Notes: a model not told the origin generated them from the sequence alone. Positions 1 to 7,722 are shown, numbered from the stretch's first letter. The stretch is DNA of 37,412 nt from TC-15 sp034437275 (GCA_034437275.1 DAOTUD010000123.1:1-37412); one strand, 5' to 3'. Made by a program: numbers and translations.

Positions 1-527
1 TCCCCGTCGCCACGCAGCCTGTAAAATTCCGCGATGGCGGCGTTGATGTCGATCTCGTCCGCCGGGGGCGGCGGGGCGGCGTCCAGTTCGTCGTGACGCG
101 GCGTGCCGTCCTGCGGGGCTTCGGTCACGTCCGCGCCGGGATCGTCGCGCAGCGGGGCGTGCTCGGCCAAACGCTGCACAAAGCCCGCATCCGGCAGGCT
201 CCCGTCGCGGCAATCGACGTACTGCGTCAGGTCGAAGATCGGCCAGTTGCCGCCATCGCGCAGCACGGGGAAGACCGGCTTGCCGAAGCGGTCCTGCGCC
301 CAGGTGACCTCAAGCTGCACCCATTTCGACGCTGCCGACTGCGGCGTCATGATCACCACGCAGGCGGCGCAGTCCCGCACGGCCTGGATGATGGCCCGCA
401 GCCAGTGATCGCCGTAGTCGATGCGATCGTCGATCCACACGTCGAAGCCCTGGTCGAGCAGGTGGTCGGCCAGTTGGCGCGCGTAGGGTTTGTTCTGCTT
501 GCTGTAGCTGATGAAGATGTGTGACAT
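1..527 (-). CDS. TIR-domain protein, 5' part only (C-terminus beyond the left edge)
   Basis: The reading frame opens at an ATG at 527 and runs off the left edge without a stop, giving 175 residues. The first ~110 residues read as a bacterial TIR domain: it begins MSHIFISYSKQN, followed by a 'GFDVWIDD' beta-strand/loop region, 'TPQSAASKW' and then 'VQLEV', where the Glu sits in the usual position of the NADase glutamate. A Pro/Asp-rich linker follows from about residue 130. The TIR family includes NAD+-cleaving enzymes and scaffold domains used in anti-phage defence and signalling. The effector or sensor half of this protein lies outside the window, so its role cannot be assigned. The start is supported by a G-rich Shine-Dalgarno (AAGGGGG) just upstream and a promoter at 557-584. 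It is divergent from the glycosyltransferase gene. Confidence 0.85.
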   Translation of the reverse strand, partial: MSHIFISYSKQNKPYARQLADHLLDQGFDVWIDDRIDYGDHWLRAIIQAVRDCAACVVIMTPQSAASKWVQLEVTWAQDRFGKPVFPVLRDGGNWPIFDLTQYVDCRDGSLPDAGFVQRLAEHAPLRDDPGADVTEAPQDGTPRHDELDAAPPPPADEIDINAAIAEFYRLRGDG

Positions 528-556
528 AAGCCCCCTTGCCAGCCCAATCTACCACC

Positions 557-584
557 ATTATAGATCGACGGTCCGGCGGGGCAA
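557..584 (-). promoter_or_regulatory. Putative sigma70-type promoter for the TIR gene
   Basis: On the minus strand there is a perfect TATAAT (562-557) with TTGCCC (584-579; 4 of 6 matches to the -35 consensus) at a 16-bp spacing. The implied start site is about 20-25 nt upstream of the ATG at 527, which is consistent with a short leader carrying the Shine-Dalgarno. Confidence 0.5.
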
Positions 585-621
585 AGTGCGGCGTGGATGA
601 TTCTCGATCTGGCGCGACCGG

Positions 622-730
622 TTTACCCCTCCCCGCAAGCGGAGAGGGACTTTGGTGACGTGTGCGTGACGATGAACGGCTCCCCCTTTCTCCACGCGCG
701 GGGAAAGGGGGCTGGGGGGATAGGGGTAAA
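622..730. repeat. 109-bp C/G-rich element with perfect terminal inverted repeats (MITE- or REP-like)
   Basis: The ends are TTTACCCCT (622-630) and AGGGGTAAA (722-730), an exact 9-bp inverted repeat. Internally there are further palindromic blocks: CTCCCCGCAAGCGGAGAG near 630-647, and CCCCCTTTCTCC against GGGGAAAGGGGG around 682-711. A related copy lies at 3553-3657, and part of a similar C-rich element enters at the right edge (37363-37412). I see no open reading frame of its own. It occupies the spacer between the divergent TIR and glycosyltransferase promoters. Confidence 0.7.
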
Positions 731-766
731 AGCGACGCGGCCCCACACACTCAGCCGCCCGCCCGT

Positions 767-796
767 ATGGCAGTGGCCCCCATCCTCGGCTATAAT
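767..796 (+). promoter_or_regulatory. Putative sigma70-type promoter for the glycosyltransferase gene
   Basis: A perfect TATAAT at 791-796 is preceded by ATGGCA (767-772; 4 of 6 matches) with an 18-bp spacer. The start codon lies about 50 bp downstream. Confidence 0.5.
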
Positions 797-846
797 GCGC
801 CCCATGTTGGGTCCGACATGTATCCGCCCCCGGAAGATGTGACGAC

Positions 847-2514
847 GTGATGCCCATGAAGAAAACGACGTTACTGTTTGGTGTGCTGCTGCTGGCTTAC
901 GCGCTCTATGCGGCGGGGTTCATCGCCCGGACGAGCGCCGTCCTCACGCCCGACCCCACCACGCCCTGGATCAGCGCGGAAAAACGCTACTTCGTGCTGT
1001 TCGACGACGCCATGATCTCGATGCGCTACGCGCGCAACCTGGCTAACGGCGACGGGCTGGTGTGGAATCCCGGCGGGGAGAAGGTCGAAGGCTACACCAA
1101 CCCGCTGTGGGTCGGGTATATGGCGCTGTTCCACCTGCCGGAGATCGACGTGGCGCATACCAGCCTGTTCATCCAGGCCAGCGGGGCGCTGCTGCTGCTG
1201 CTCAACCTGGTGGTGGTACGGCAGATCACGCGGCGCGTGACGGGCAGCCACTACGCCGCGCTGACGGCGGCACTGTTCACCGCGTGCTACCTGCCGCTGA
1301 ACACGTGGAGCCTGCAAGGCACGGAGGTCAGCGTGCTGACGCTGGCGGTGAGCGTCGCCGCGTGGTGGGGGCTGCGTGCGCTGGATGCGCGGCGCTTCAC
1401 GCCCGGGCCGTACCTGCTGCTCGGCGCGAGCACGCTGGTGCGGATGGACATGGCGGTGCCGTTCGGCATGTACGCCGCGTTCATGGCCCTCAACGACCGG
1501 CGGCACCGGCGGCAGCACATGATCAGCGCGCCGCTGGTATTGGCGATGTTCATGATCCCGCAAACGGCCTTGCGCGTGTGGTATTACGGCGAGTGGCTGC
1601 CGAACACGTACTATCTGAAGATGGAAGGCTACCCGCCGGTGCTGCGCGTGCTGCACGGCGCGGACGTGACGCTGCGCGTGTTCACGCGGCTGGGGGCGCT
1701 GCCGCTGCTGGCGCTGGTCTTCCGGCATGACCGGCAGGTCCGGCTGCTGGCGTGGCTGCTGGTCGGGCAGGTGCTGTACAGCATCTACGTCGGCGGCGAT
1801 GCGTGGGAGTGGTACGGCGGCGCGAACCGCTACGTCAGCCTGGGGATGCCGCTGTTTTTCGTGCTGCTGGCGGTCACGCTGCACGCGATCCAGCGCTGGT
1901 TGGTGGCTGCCACCCCGGACGGCGGGCGCGACCCGCTGCCGGTGCGCGGCGGGCTGGCGGCGTTCGGGCTGTTCCTGCTGGTGAGCGTCAACGCGACGTA
2001 CGGCCCCGGCGCGCTGAACGAGTGGCTGCTGTTCAAGCCATCGCTGGATTCCGGGGCGAACGGCCAGAAGGTCGAGCAGGCGCTCGGGCTGCGCTACTTC
2101 ACGACCGGCGAGGCGCGCGTCGCGCTGGCCGGGGCGGGGATCGTGCCGTACTTCGCCGAACGCGAGTACATCGACATGCTCGGCAAGAGCGACCCCGTGA
2201 TCGCCCGCCTGCCGATGGACCGCAGCGTAATCCCCGAACTCAAGCCGGGGCACATGAAATGGGACTACGCCTACTCGATTGGCGAATTGCAGCCCGACGT
2301 GGTGATGGAATTGTGGGCCCCGGACAAAACGCTGGACGAAGCGTGCGTGCCGCTGGACTGCGCGACGCCGATCGACACGCGGCGCTACGTCCCGGTGTGG
2401 TTCCCCCCGGCGCAGCACGACTTCTTCCTGCTGCGCGACTCCCCGGCCATCCGCTGGCGGCGCATCTGGCCGGACTACGAACCGCCCGCGTCAGACGCGC
2501 GCCCCCTGGAGTAG
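847..2514 (+). CDS. Polytopic GT-C-type glycosyltransferase, AftB/GT89-like N-terminus
   Basis: This ~555-residue membrane protein has a first TM segment at about residues 7-27. An external loop follows with the pattern FDDAMISMRYARNLANGDGL, then 'EGYTNPLW' near residues 50-90. An Asp-Asp in the first loop followed by 'YARNL...G.G...P.G..VEGYTNPLW' is the signature I associate with polyprenyl-phosphate-sugar-dependent GT-C enzymes such as mycobacterial AftB (GT89). About ten hydrophobic segments follow, then a soluble C-terminal region from about residue 390 that is probably exported. The likely role is sugar transfer to a cell-envelope glycan or lipid on the outer face; donor and acceptor are unknown. 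The start may be GTG 847 or ATG 850: the only Shine-Dalgarno (GGAAG, 832-836) fits both. The gene converges with the peptidase genes, leaving only 10 bp between stops. Confidence 0.72.
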   Translation: MMPMKKTTLLFGVLLLAYALYAAGFIARTSAVLTPDPTTPWISAEKRYFVLFDDAMISMRYARNLANGDGLVWNPGGEKVEGYTNPLWVGYMALFHLPEIDVAHTSLFIQASGALLLLLNLVVVRQITRRVTGSHYAALTAALFTACYLPLNTWSLQGTEVSVLTLAVSVAAWWGLRALDARRFTPGPYLLLGASTLVRMDMAVPFGMYAAFMALNDRRHRRQHMISAPLVLAMFMIPQTALRVWYYGEWLPNTYYLKMEGYPPVLRVLHGADVTLRVFTRLGALPLLALVFRHDRQVRLLAWLLVGQVLYSIYVGGDAWEWYGGANRYVSLGMPLFFVLLAVTLHAIQRWLVAATPDGGRDPLPVRGGLAAFGLFLLVSVNATYGPGALNEWLLFKPSLDSGANGQKVEQALGLRYFTTGEARVALAGAGIVPYFAEREYIDMLGKSDPVIARLPMDRSVIPELKPGHMKWDYAYSIGELQPDVVMELWAPDKTLDEACVPLDCATPIDTRRYVPVWFPPAQHDFFLLRDSPAIRWRRIWPDYEPPASDARPLE

Positions 2515-2524
2515 CGGGTCGCCC

Positions 2525-3529
2525 CTACCCCTCCAACTCGATGTCCTGGCTCAGCACCGACACCAGCAGCGCCAGCGTCGCCTCAATATCGTGCCGGTCG
2601 GCGGTTTCGCTCTGCGTGTGGACGTAGCGCGACGGGATCGACAGCACGCCGGTCGGCACGCCAGAACGCGCGACCTGCACCATGCGGCCATCGGTGCTGC
2701 CCAGCTCCAGCACTTCGATCTGGTAGGGGATGGCGCCCTCTTCCGCGCGCTGAATGAACAGGTCCTTGAGTGGGCCGGGCACGATGTGCCGGGTGTCGCG
2801 CGCCTTGATGGCCACGCCGGCCCCCAGCTTGACCGGCATCGGCCTGATCTTCGGCTGGTCGCCGCAGGGGGTGGTATCCAGCGCGATGGCGACATCCGGC
2901 GCGATGCCATACGCGGCGGGTCCGGCCCCGCGCGAGCCGACCTCCTCCTGCACGCTGAAGACGGCGTACACGGTATGCGGCGGGGGACCGTGCTTTTTGA
3001 AGTGGCGCAGCATTTCGATCTGCACCGCGCAGCCCAGCCGGTCATCCAGCGCCTTGCCGATCACGCGGCCCTCCCGCCACAGCACGTCGGCCACAAACGC
3101 GCCCGGATCGCCGACGTTCACCTCAGCGTTGGCGTCAGCCGCTACGCTGACGTCGATGAAGAACCCGTCGAGCGCGGGCAGGCTGCGCCGTTGGGTGAAG
3201 GGGTTTTCCACGCCAATCACGCCGATCACGCCGTTCTCGAAGCGCACCCGCGCCCCGGCCAGCGTGGCCGGCAGCAGCGTCCCGATGCTGCTAAAGCGGG
3301 CGTAGCCCTGGCGGTCGATGTGGCTGACGATCACGCCGATCTCGTCCATGTGCGCGACGGTCATCACGCGCGTGCCGCCGTCCCCAATGCGGCAGATCAG
3401 GTTACCCAGCGCATCGGTGGTGACCTCGTCGGCCAGCGGCTCGACTTCGGCGCGGATCAACGCGCGGACGTGGTGTTCGTACCCGGGCGGCCCCCAGGCT
3501 TCGGCCAATGTCTTGATTAAGTCTTTCAC
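2525..3529 (-). CDS. M42-family metallo-aminopeptidase (copy 1 of 3)
   Basis: This is a 334-residue protein of usual M42 length, a family of dinuclear metal aminopeptidases and deblocking peptidases that form dodecameric TET particles in the cytoplasm. Expected ligands and catalytic residues are visible: AHMDE (His60, Asp62), LDDR (Asp162 as bridging ligand), QEE (Glu195 general base, Glu196 ligand), ALDTT (Asp218 ligand) and the C-terminal His304 in 'YVHTQSE'. The complete set implies an active enzyme. The GTG start at 3529 has a GAGGGA Shine-Dalgarno 6-8 nt upstream. It is the last of three M42 genes in one orientation. It is separated from the second by a repeat element (3553-3657), so it may be expressed less tightly with the others. 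Confidence 0.93.
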   Translation of the reverse strand: MKDLIKTLAEAWGPPGYEHHVRALIRAEVEPLADEVTTDALGNLICRIGDGGTRVMTVAHMDEIGVIVSHIDRQGYARFSSIGTLLPATLAGARVRFENGVIGVIGVENPFTQRRSLPALDGFFIDVSVAADANAEVNVGDPGAFVADVLWREGRVIGKALDDRLGCAVQIEMLRHFKKHGPPPHTVYAVFSVQEEVGSRGAGPAAYGIAPDVAIALDTTPCGDQPKIRPMPVKLGAGVAIKARDTRHIVPGPLKDLFIQRAEEGAIPYQIEVLELGSTDGRMVQVARSGVPTGVLSIPSRYVHTQSETADRHDIEATLALLVSVLSQDIELEG

Positions 3530-3552
3530 GGAATATCCCTCGCTAGCTATGG

Positions 3553-3657
3553 TTTACCCCTCCCTAAATCCCTCCCCGTAAATGGAGAGGGACTTTTTTC
3601 GTGCCACAGTTCCCCTTCTCCGCGTGCGGGGAGGGGGGGCCAGGGGGAGGGGTTAAA
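3553..3657. repeat. Second copy of the C/G-rich inverted-repeat element, inside the M42 gene cluster
   Basis: It starts with TTTACCCCTCCC (3553-3564) and ends with GGGAGGGGTTAAA, matching the inverted repeat apart from one extra T. The inner block 'GGAGAGGGACTTTT' is shared with the copy at 622-730 (GGAGAGGGACTTT), as is the TCCCC...CGCG/CGTG...GGGG palindrome that follows. Orientation is the same as copy 1. It fills nearly all of the 136-bp spacer between two co-directional peptidase genes without disrupting either one. Confidence 0.7.
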
Positions 3658-3665
3658 ATCAGATT

Positions 3666-4709
3666 CTACTCGTGCGCCAGAACATCTGGCGTCAAGGTGT
3701 GCCATGCCGCGCGCAGCAGGCGGCGCTGGTTGTCCCAATCGGTGCGATCCATGATGGTGTACGGGCCGTGCAGATAGCGGCACGGGGTCGATACGACCGC
3801 GCTGGGCACGCCGGCGTTGCTGATGTGAATCTTCCCGGCGTCCGTGCCCCCGGCGTGCTGCGGCGAGCGGAACTGGTACGGGATGCCCTCTGCCGCAGCA
3901 GTGGCGGTCAAATGCCCCAGCAGGCCGCGATGCGTGACCATCGACCGGTCCTTGACGGTCAGCGCCGGGCCGCCGCCCATGCGCGTGATGGTGGTCTGGT
4001 CCGGCTCGTCGGGGTCCTGCGGCAGATCGTGGCAGGCGGTCGTCTCCAGTACAAAGGCGGCGTCCGGTGCGATGCGCTGCGCCGCGACTTTGGCCCCGCG
4101 CAGCCCGACCTCCTCCTGCACGGTGAAGGCCGCGTGCAGATCGAACGGGTACGGGTCGCCCTGCACCAGCCGGATCAACGAGGCGCACCCGGCCCGGTCG
4201 TCGAAGGCTTTGCCGCGCAGCGCCGGCCCCAGCTCGACCATCTTGCTGTCGAAGGTGACCAGATCGCCGGGCGAGGCGGCTTTTTGCGCCGCGCTCTTGC
4301 TGCCCACGCCGATATCGATCCGCAGCCGGTCGATGGGCACGGTGTCCTGGCTTTTGTTGAGATGGATCGGCAGCCACTGGATCACGCCCGGCACCTTGCC
4401 CGGCCCGACCAGCACCCGCGCCCCGGGCAGAATGCGCGCATCCAGCCCGCCGACGGCATGGAAGCGCAGCGATCCGTCGCTGTCGATGCCCATCACCATC
4501 ATGCCGACCTCGTCCATGTGGGCGACGGCCATCACGCGCAGCGGCACCTGCCCGGTCCCGCGTTTGAGCGCCAGCACACTGCCCATCGGGTCGATCTGGA
4601 TCGCGTCGACATGATCGCGGATGTGCGCCAGGATCAGGTCGCGCACAGCGTCTTCGCTGCTGGAGACGCCAACCGCTTCGCTCAGTTCGCGCAGTAGGTC
4701 GATGCTCAT
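3666..4709 (-). CDS. M42-family metallo-aminopeptidase (copy 2 of 3)
   Basis: This 347-residue M42 protein carries AHMDE (His64, Asp66), FDDR (Asp170), QEE (Glu199, Glu200) and a C-terminal His at 314 ('YLHGP'). At the position of the fourth metal ligand it has Glu222 ('LETTACHD') where copies 1 and 3 have Asp. Glu can still bind metal, so I infer activity with possibly altered metal or substrate preference. The ATG at 4709 overlaps the stop of copy 3 in an ATGA arrangement. An AAGGAG Shine-Dalgarno 8 nt upstream lies inside copy 3, so the two are translationally coupled. Sequence outside the motifs differs clearly from copies 1 and 3, which indicates old paralogues and not a recent tandem duplication. 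Confidence 0.93.
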   Translation of the reverse strand: MSIDLLRELSEAVGVSSSEDAVRDLILAHIRDHVDAIQIDPMGSVLALKRGTGQVPLRVMAVAHMDEVGMMVMGIDSDGSLRFHAVGGLDARILPGARVLVGPGKVPGVIQWLPIHLNKSQDTVPIDRLRIDIGVGSKSAAQKAASPGDLVTFDSKMVELGPALRGKAFDDRAGCASLIRLVQGDPYPFDLHAAFTVQEEVGLRGAKVAAQRIAPDAAFVLETTACHDLPQDPDEPDQTTITRMGGGPALTVKDRSMVTHRGLLGHLTATAAAEGIPYQFRSPQHAGGTDAGKIHISNAGVPSAVVSTPCRYLHGPYTIMDRTDWDNQRRLLRAAWHTLTPDVLAHE

Positions 4710-5782
4710 GCGGTGTGCTCCTTGTCGTTGGTGGGCCAGGCGATAGTCTCCAGGAAATCCGGCTCCAGCCCGGCGATGAACGCCGCCAGCAGCCGCCCCA
4801 CGCGGCGAATGTCGCGCAGGTCGACGATCTCCGCCGGGGTGTGCATGTTCTTCATGGGGATGCTGAGCAGCAGCGACGGCACCCCCTCACGGCTGAGCTG
4901 GATCACCCAGGCGTCGGTGCCGCTGCTGCCGGGCAGCAGTTCGTCGTGCAGCGTAATTTCCAGCGATTTTGCAGTGTCGCGCATGGTCTTGACCAGCAGC
5001 GGGTGGAAGTTTGGCCCGACGCCCAACGTCGGCCCCTCACCCAGCGTGAAGCTCTCGTCCTCACCGGCGCCGGTCTGCTGGCCGAAAGTGCCGTCGATGG
5101 CGACCGCGATATCCGGCGCAACCTGGTAGGTGGCGGTCGTCGCGCCGTATGCGCCGCGCTCTTCCTGGGTCGTCGCGACGGCAATCACGTCCCAAGCGTG
5201 ATCGCGGCGCGCCAGTTCGTCCAGGCACAGCGTCACGGCGGCCACAGAAATCCGGTTGTCGAACGCTTTGCCCGTCACACGCTCGCCCTGCAATTCGACC
5301 AGCGGCGCGTCGAACGTGATCACGTCGCCGATCTGCACCAGGGCTTCGACCTCCCCGGCAGGCAGGCCGACGTCGATCCACAGGTCGTAACGGTCCGGGT
5401 ATTTCTTGCGGCTGCGGGACATGTGCGGCGGGGCCGCGCCAAACACGCCCGGCAGCGTGCGTTTGCCGTGCACCAGCACCGGCTGCATGAGCAGCGCGCG
5501 GTAGTCGACGCCGCCTAACGTGCTGGAACGGATAAACCCGTCGCGGATCTCGGCCACGATCAGCCCGATCTCGTCCATGTGCGCGCTGAGCATGATCTTC
5601 CGGCGGGGGGCTGGCCCGGTCCCGTGCTTGACGGCGATCAGGCTGCCCAGGCCATCGGTGTGCAGGTCGTCCACCCGCGCGCCCCAGGCGTCACGGATCA
5701 CGGCGCGCACCGGGCCTTCATAGCCGGACGGGCCGGGGGCCTCGCTGAGTGTCTTCAGGTGTGCTGTTAAGTCGATGTCCAT
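4706..5782 (-). CDS. M42-family metallo-aminopeptidase (copy 3 of 3, first in the transcription order)
   Basis: This 358-residue M42 protein has AHMDE (His68, Asp70), FDNR (Asp175), QEE (Glu207, Glu208), AIDGT (Asp230) and His314 in 'NMHTPAE'. All five ligand positions and the catalytic Glu are present. The bridging block reads Asp-Asn where the others have Asp-Asp. The 'NMHTPAEIVDL' ending is typical of the family. The gene heads the leftward peptidase run, with copy 2 overlapping its stop by 4 nt. No strong Shine-Dalgarno precedes the ATG at 5782, and the upstream sequence is unusually AT-rich for the window, so it may hold a promoter. The three genes together could supply different subunits for mixed TET particles; this is an inference. 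Confidence 0.93.
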   Translation of the reverse strand: MDIDLTAHLKTLSEAPGPSGYEGPVRAVIRDAWGARVDDLHTDGLGSLIAVKHGTGPAPRRKIMLSAHMDEIGLIVAEIRDGFIRSSTLGGVDYRALLMQPVLVHGKRTLPGVFGAAPPHMSRSRKKYPDRYDLWIDVGLPAGEVEALVQIGDVITFDAPLVELQGERVTGKAFDNRISVAAVTLCLDELARRDHAWDVIAVATTQEERGAYGATTATYQVAPDIAVAIDGTFGQQTGAGEDESFTLGEGPTLGVGPNFHPLLVKTMRDTAKSLEITLHDELLPGSSGTDAWVIQLSREGVPSLLLSIPMKNMHTPAEIVDLRDIRRVGRLLAAFIAGLEPDFLETIAWPTNDKEHTA

Positions 5783-5821
5783 AGCGTATCCACATATAAA
5801 TTGTCTAGATTAACGAACGGC

Positions 5822-6430
5822 CTAGCCGCCGGTGTCCACGGTCGGCGTGGGGAAGGCGGGCGGTTCGGCTTCGGTCGGCGTCAGGGTCGGCGCAGGCGTG
5901 TTCGTCGGCGCGGGGGTATGGGTGGGCGCAGACGTGCTGGTCGGGGCCTGCGTCGCCGTCGGGGCCGGTGTATTGCTCGGCGCGACGGTGTTGGTCGGGC
6001 CTGGTGTCGCTGAGGGAGCCAGCGTCACGGTCGGCGCGACGGTGTTCGTGGGCTGCACGGTCGGCGTCAGCGTCGGCGCGAGCGTGGGGATAAACACCGT
6101 CGGGATCGGCGTCCACGTCGGCGGGATGTACGCGGTCGGGGGGCTGGTGGGCGCGATGTACAACTGGGTGGGCGTCGGGGCCAGCCCACCCCCCAGCGGC
6201 GTAAAGGTCGCCAGGGGCGTCGTGGTCGGCGGCTTGGTCGGGGCGCGGTCGGTCAGCACTTGCAGCGGCGCGGCGTCGGTCCCGGTGGGCGTCGCGGTGG
6301 GCGCTGATGGCTCGTCCTCCGGCGCATAGACCAGCAGCACCGCGCCCAGGCAGTAACATGGCACCGTCAGCAAAATGATCGCCAGCAGCACCATGCGCGT
6401 CGTTCGTGGACTCTCAGTTAAAAACGCCAT
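5822..6430 (-). CDS. Single-TM protein with a Pro/Thr-repeat stalk
   Basis: This 202-residue protein has an N-terminal membrane anchor or uncleaved signal at about residues 13-34, followed entirely by low-complexity sequence of the type PTxTPxPT (APTNT, APTAT, PTSTSAPT and similar). There is no folded domain after the stalk, and it ends 'PTVDTGG'. Such rigid, probably glycosylated Pro/Thr stalks are common in Chloroflexota envelope proteins. The role cannot be inferred; a spacer or cell-wall decoration is plausible. The start at 6430 has an AGAGG Shine-Dalgarno-like stretch a few bases upstream. It is co-directional with the M42 genes (40-bp spacer), but no functional link is evident. Repeat length may vary between strains. 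Confidence 0.7.
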   Translation of the reverse strand: MAFLTESPRTTRMVLLAIILLTVPCYCLGAVLLVYAPEDEPSAPTATPTGTDAAPLQVLTDRAPTKPPTTTPLATFTPLGGGLAPTPTQLYIAPTSPPTAYIPPTWTPIPTVFIPTLAPTLTPTVQPTNTVAPTVTLAPSATPGPTNTVAPSNTPAPTATQAPTSTSAPTHTPAPTNTPAPTLTPTEAEPPAFPTPTVDTGG

Positions 6431-6504
6431 CTACGCCTCTCACCCCTACCGGATACAAAGCGGCTGAATGGTAGCACGCCCGGCAAGCTGCTGTCAACGC
6501 GCCG

Positions 6505-7722
6505 CTAGCGCACGTCCAGCCACACATCGCTGTCGGTGGCCGCAGCGATCACCTGGGCCGCATGGTGGGCCGGGGTGTCGTAATGACTCAGGATCAACGC
6601 CCGGCGGCCCTCCTTGCGCTGCCGGATGCGGACCGTATCCCAGGCATGGCTGCGCCCTTCGACCTCGCCCAGCGCCACCAGTTCGCGGAAGGTGTGCCCA
6701 TCATAGACATGCAGCCAGACCTGCTGGGAGGTGGGCATCGGGGCGTTTTTATCCTCGCGGCCCTGCGGTTGGGCCGAGGTTTGGGATACGAGCAGGTAGT
6801 CGACCGCCTCGAACGGCACACGCCAGCGGGCGCGCATCGCCAGCCAGCTCTGGCAGCGAATCTCGCGCCGGATGGCATCGATGATCACGTCGCTGGCGGT
6901 CAGGAAGCGCCACAGGTTATAGGCGGCCAGCCCAAACAGCAGCAGCGCGATCCCCACGCCAAAGGTGGGCAGCCATTCCGGGTTGACGCGCGCCATTCCC
7001 TGGGCCAGGTTTTCGAAGCCGAGCGCGTTGATCTGTGGCGAGCCGGTCCCGAAGCTGAGCAGCAAGAATCCGACCGCGATCAGCATAAAGCCGATGCTGC
7101 GCGCCAGCACTTGCAGCCGCCAGCGTGCCCGCCGCTGCCAGATCAGCCCGTTGGGCATCCGCAGCAAAGCCCACTCTCCGAACGTGAAGGGCGGGGCCTG
7201 GCACGGGATGGTCGGAGCGGCGGGGCGCTCGTCGACGGTGACCGGGGCCATGTTGGTCGTGGGCTGAAGGGGTTGGGTTTCCGAGATGTGGCTCACCGGG
7301 GTGCGGGGCGGCGCGATCAAGTGAAACGGGCGGTCAATGATGCGCGCCAATGATTTGCCCACCAGCCGTGCCTTTGGGCCATGCTCCCCGGCGTCGCCGC
7401 GCGGCCAACTCGCCAGCCCACACCAGCGCATCTTAAAGCCGGTCTCTGGTTGGGCCGCCAGCAGCAGCCCCAGGTGCCAGTTCTGGCTCTCCGGTGCCCA
7501 GCCGACCACAACGCGGGCCACGTCCGCCGGGGCAAGCTGCCCGCCGGCGGGCAGTTGGCGCGAGCGTGCAAAGGCCGGGGAGCAGGTGATCTGCCCGGCG
7601 CGTGCGTCGACCAACGTCGCCAGTACCCCCGGTTGGTTCGGGTCCTGGACGCCATTGAACAAACGCCAGGTGGTCGGGCCGAGTTCGATGGTCAGGTTGT
7701 GGGCTGCGCGGATGATTTCCAT
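6505..7722 (-). CDS. Unknown protein with two central TM segments
   Basis: I do not recognise this family. From the ATG at 7722 the protein has 405 residues: a soluble N-terminal region of about 180 residues, two hydrophobic segments around residues 200-220 and 245-265 (the second ending 'GLAAYNLWRFL'), and a soluble C-terminal region of about 140 residues. The C-terminal part, with 'DVIIDAIRREIRCQS', resembles the strand-rich PH-like or photosystem-assembly-type cytoplasmic domains of some membrane proteins, but I cannot name one. Upstream in-frame starts exist at 7740 and 7770. The latter would precede the putative -10 element at 7761-7766. None has a good Shine-Dalgarno, so the start is uncertain by up to 16 codons. 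Neighbours give no clue. Confidence 0.65.
   Translation of the reverse strand: MEIIRAAHNLTIELGPTTWRLFNGVQDPNQPGVLATLVDARAGQITCSPAFARSRQLPAGGQLAPADVARVVVGWAPESQNWHLGLLLAAQPETGFKMRWCGLASWPRGDAGEHGPKARLVGKSLARIIDRPFHLIAPPRTPVSHISETQPLQPTTNMAPVTVDERPAAPTIPCQAPPFTFGEWALLRMPNGLIWQRRARWRLQVLARSIGFMLIAVGFLLLSFGTGSPQINALGFENLAQGMARVNPEWLPTFGVGIALLLFGLAAYNLWRFLTASDVIIDAIRREIRCQSWLAMRARWRVPFEAVDYLLVSQTSAQPQGREDKNAPMPTSQQVWLHVYDGHTFRELVALGEVEGRSHAWDTVRIRQRKEGRRALILSHYDTPAHHAAQVIAAATDSDVWLDVR

Noticed and set aside
871..2418. Long open frame (515 codons) antisense to the glycosyltransferase gene
   Set aside because: It is rich in His, Arg and Gln with no domain. It is the usual antisense shadow of a GC-rich membrane protein gene, and the sense frame has recognisable GT-C motifs.
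5830..6300. Regular short repeats considered as a CRISPR array
   Set aside because: The repeats are short codon-level PT/TP repeats in frame with a protein and have no constant repeat-spacer alternation.
5832..6329. Val/Gly-rich plus-strand frame opposite the stalk gene
   Set aside because: It is the complement of the Pro/Thr repeats (GGCGTC... becoming Val/Gly). The minus frame has a TM segment and a start with a Shine-Dalgarno.
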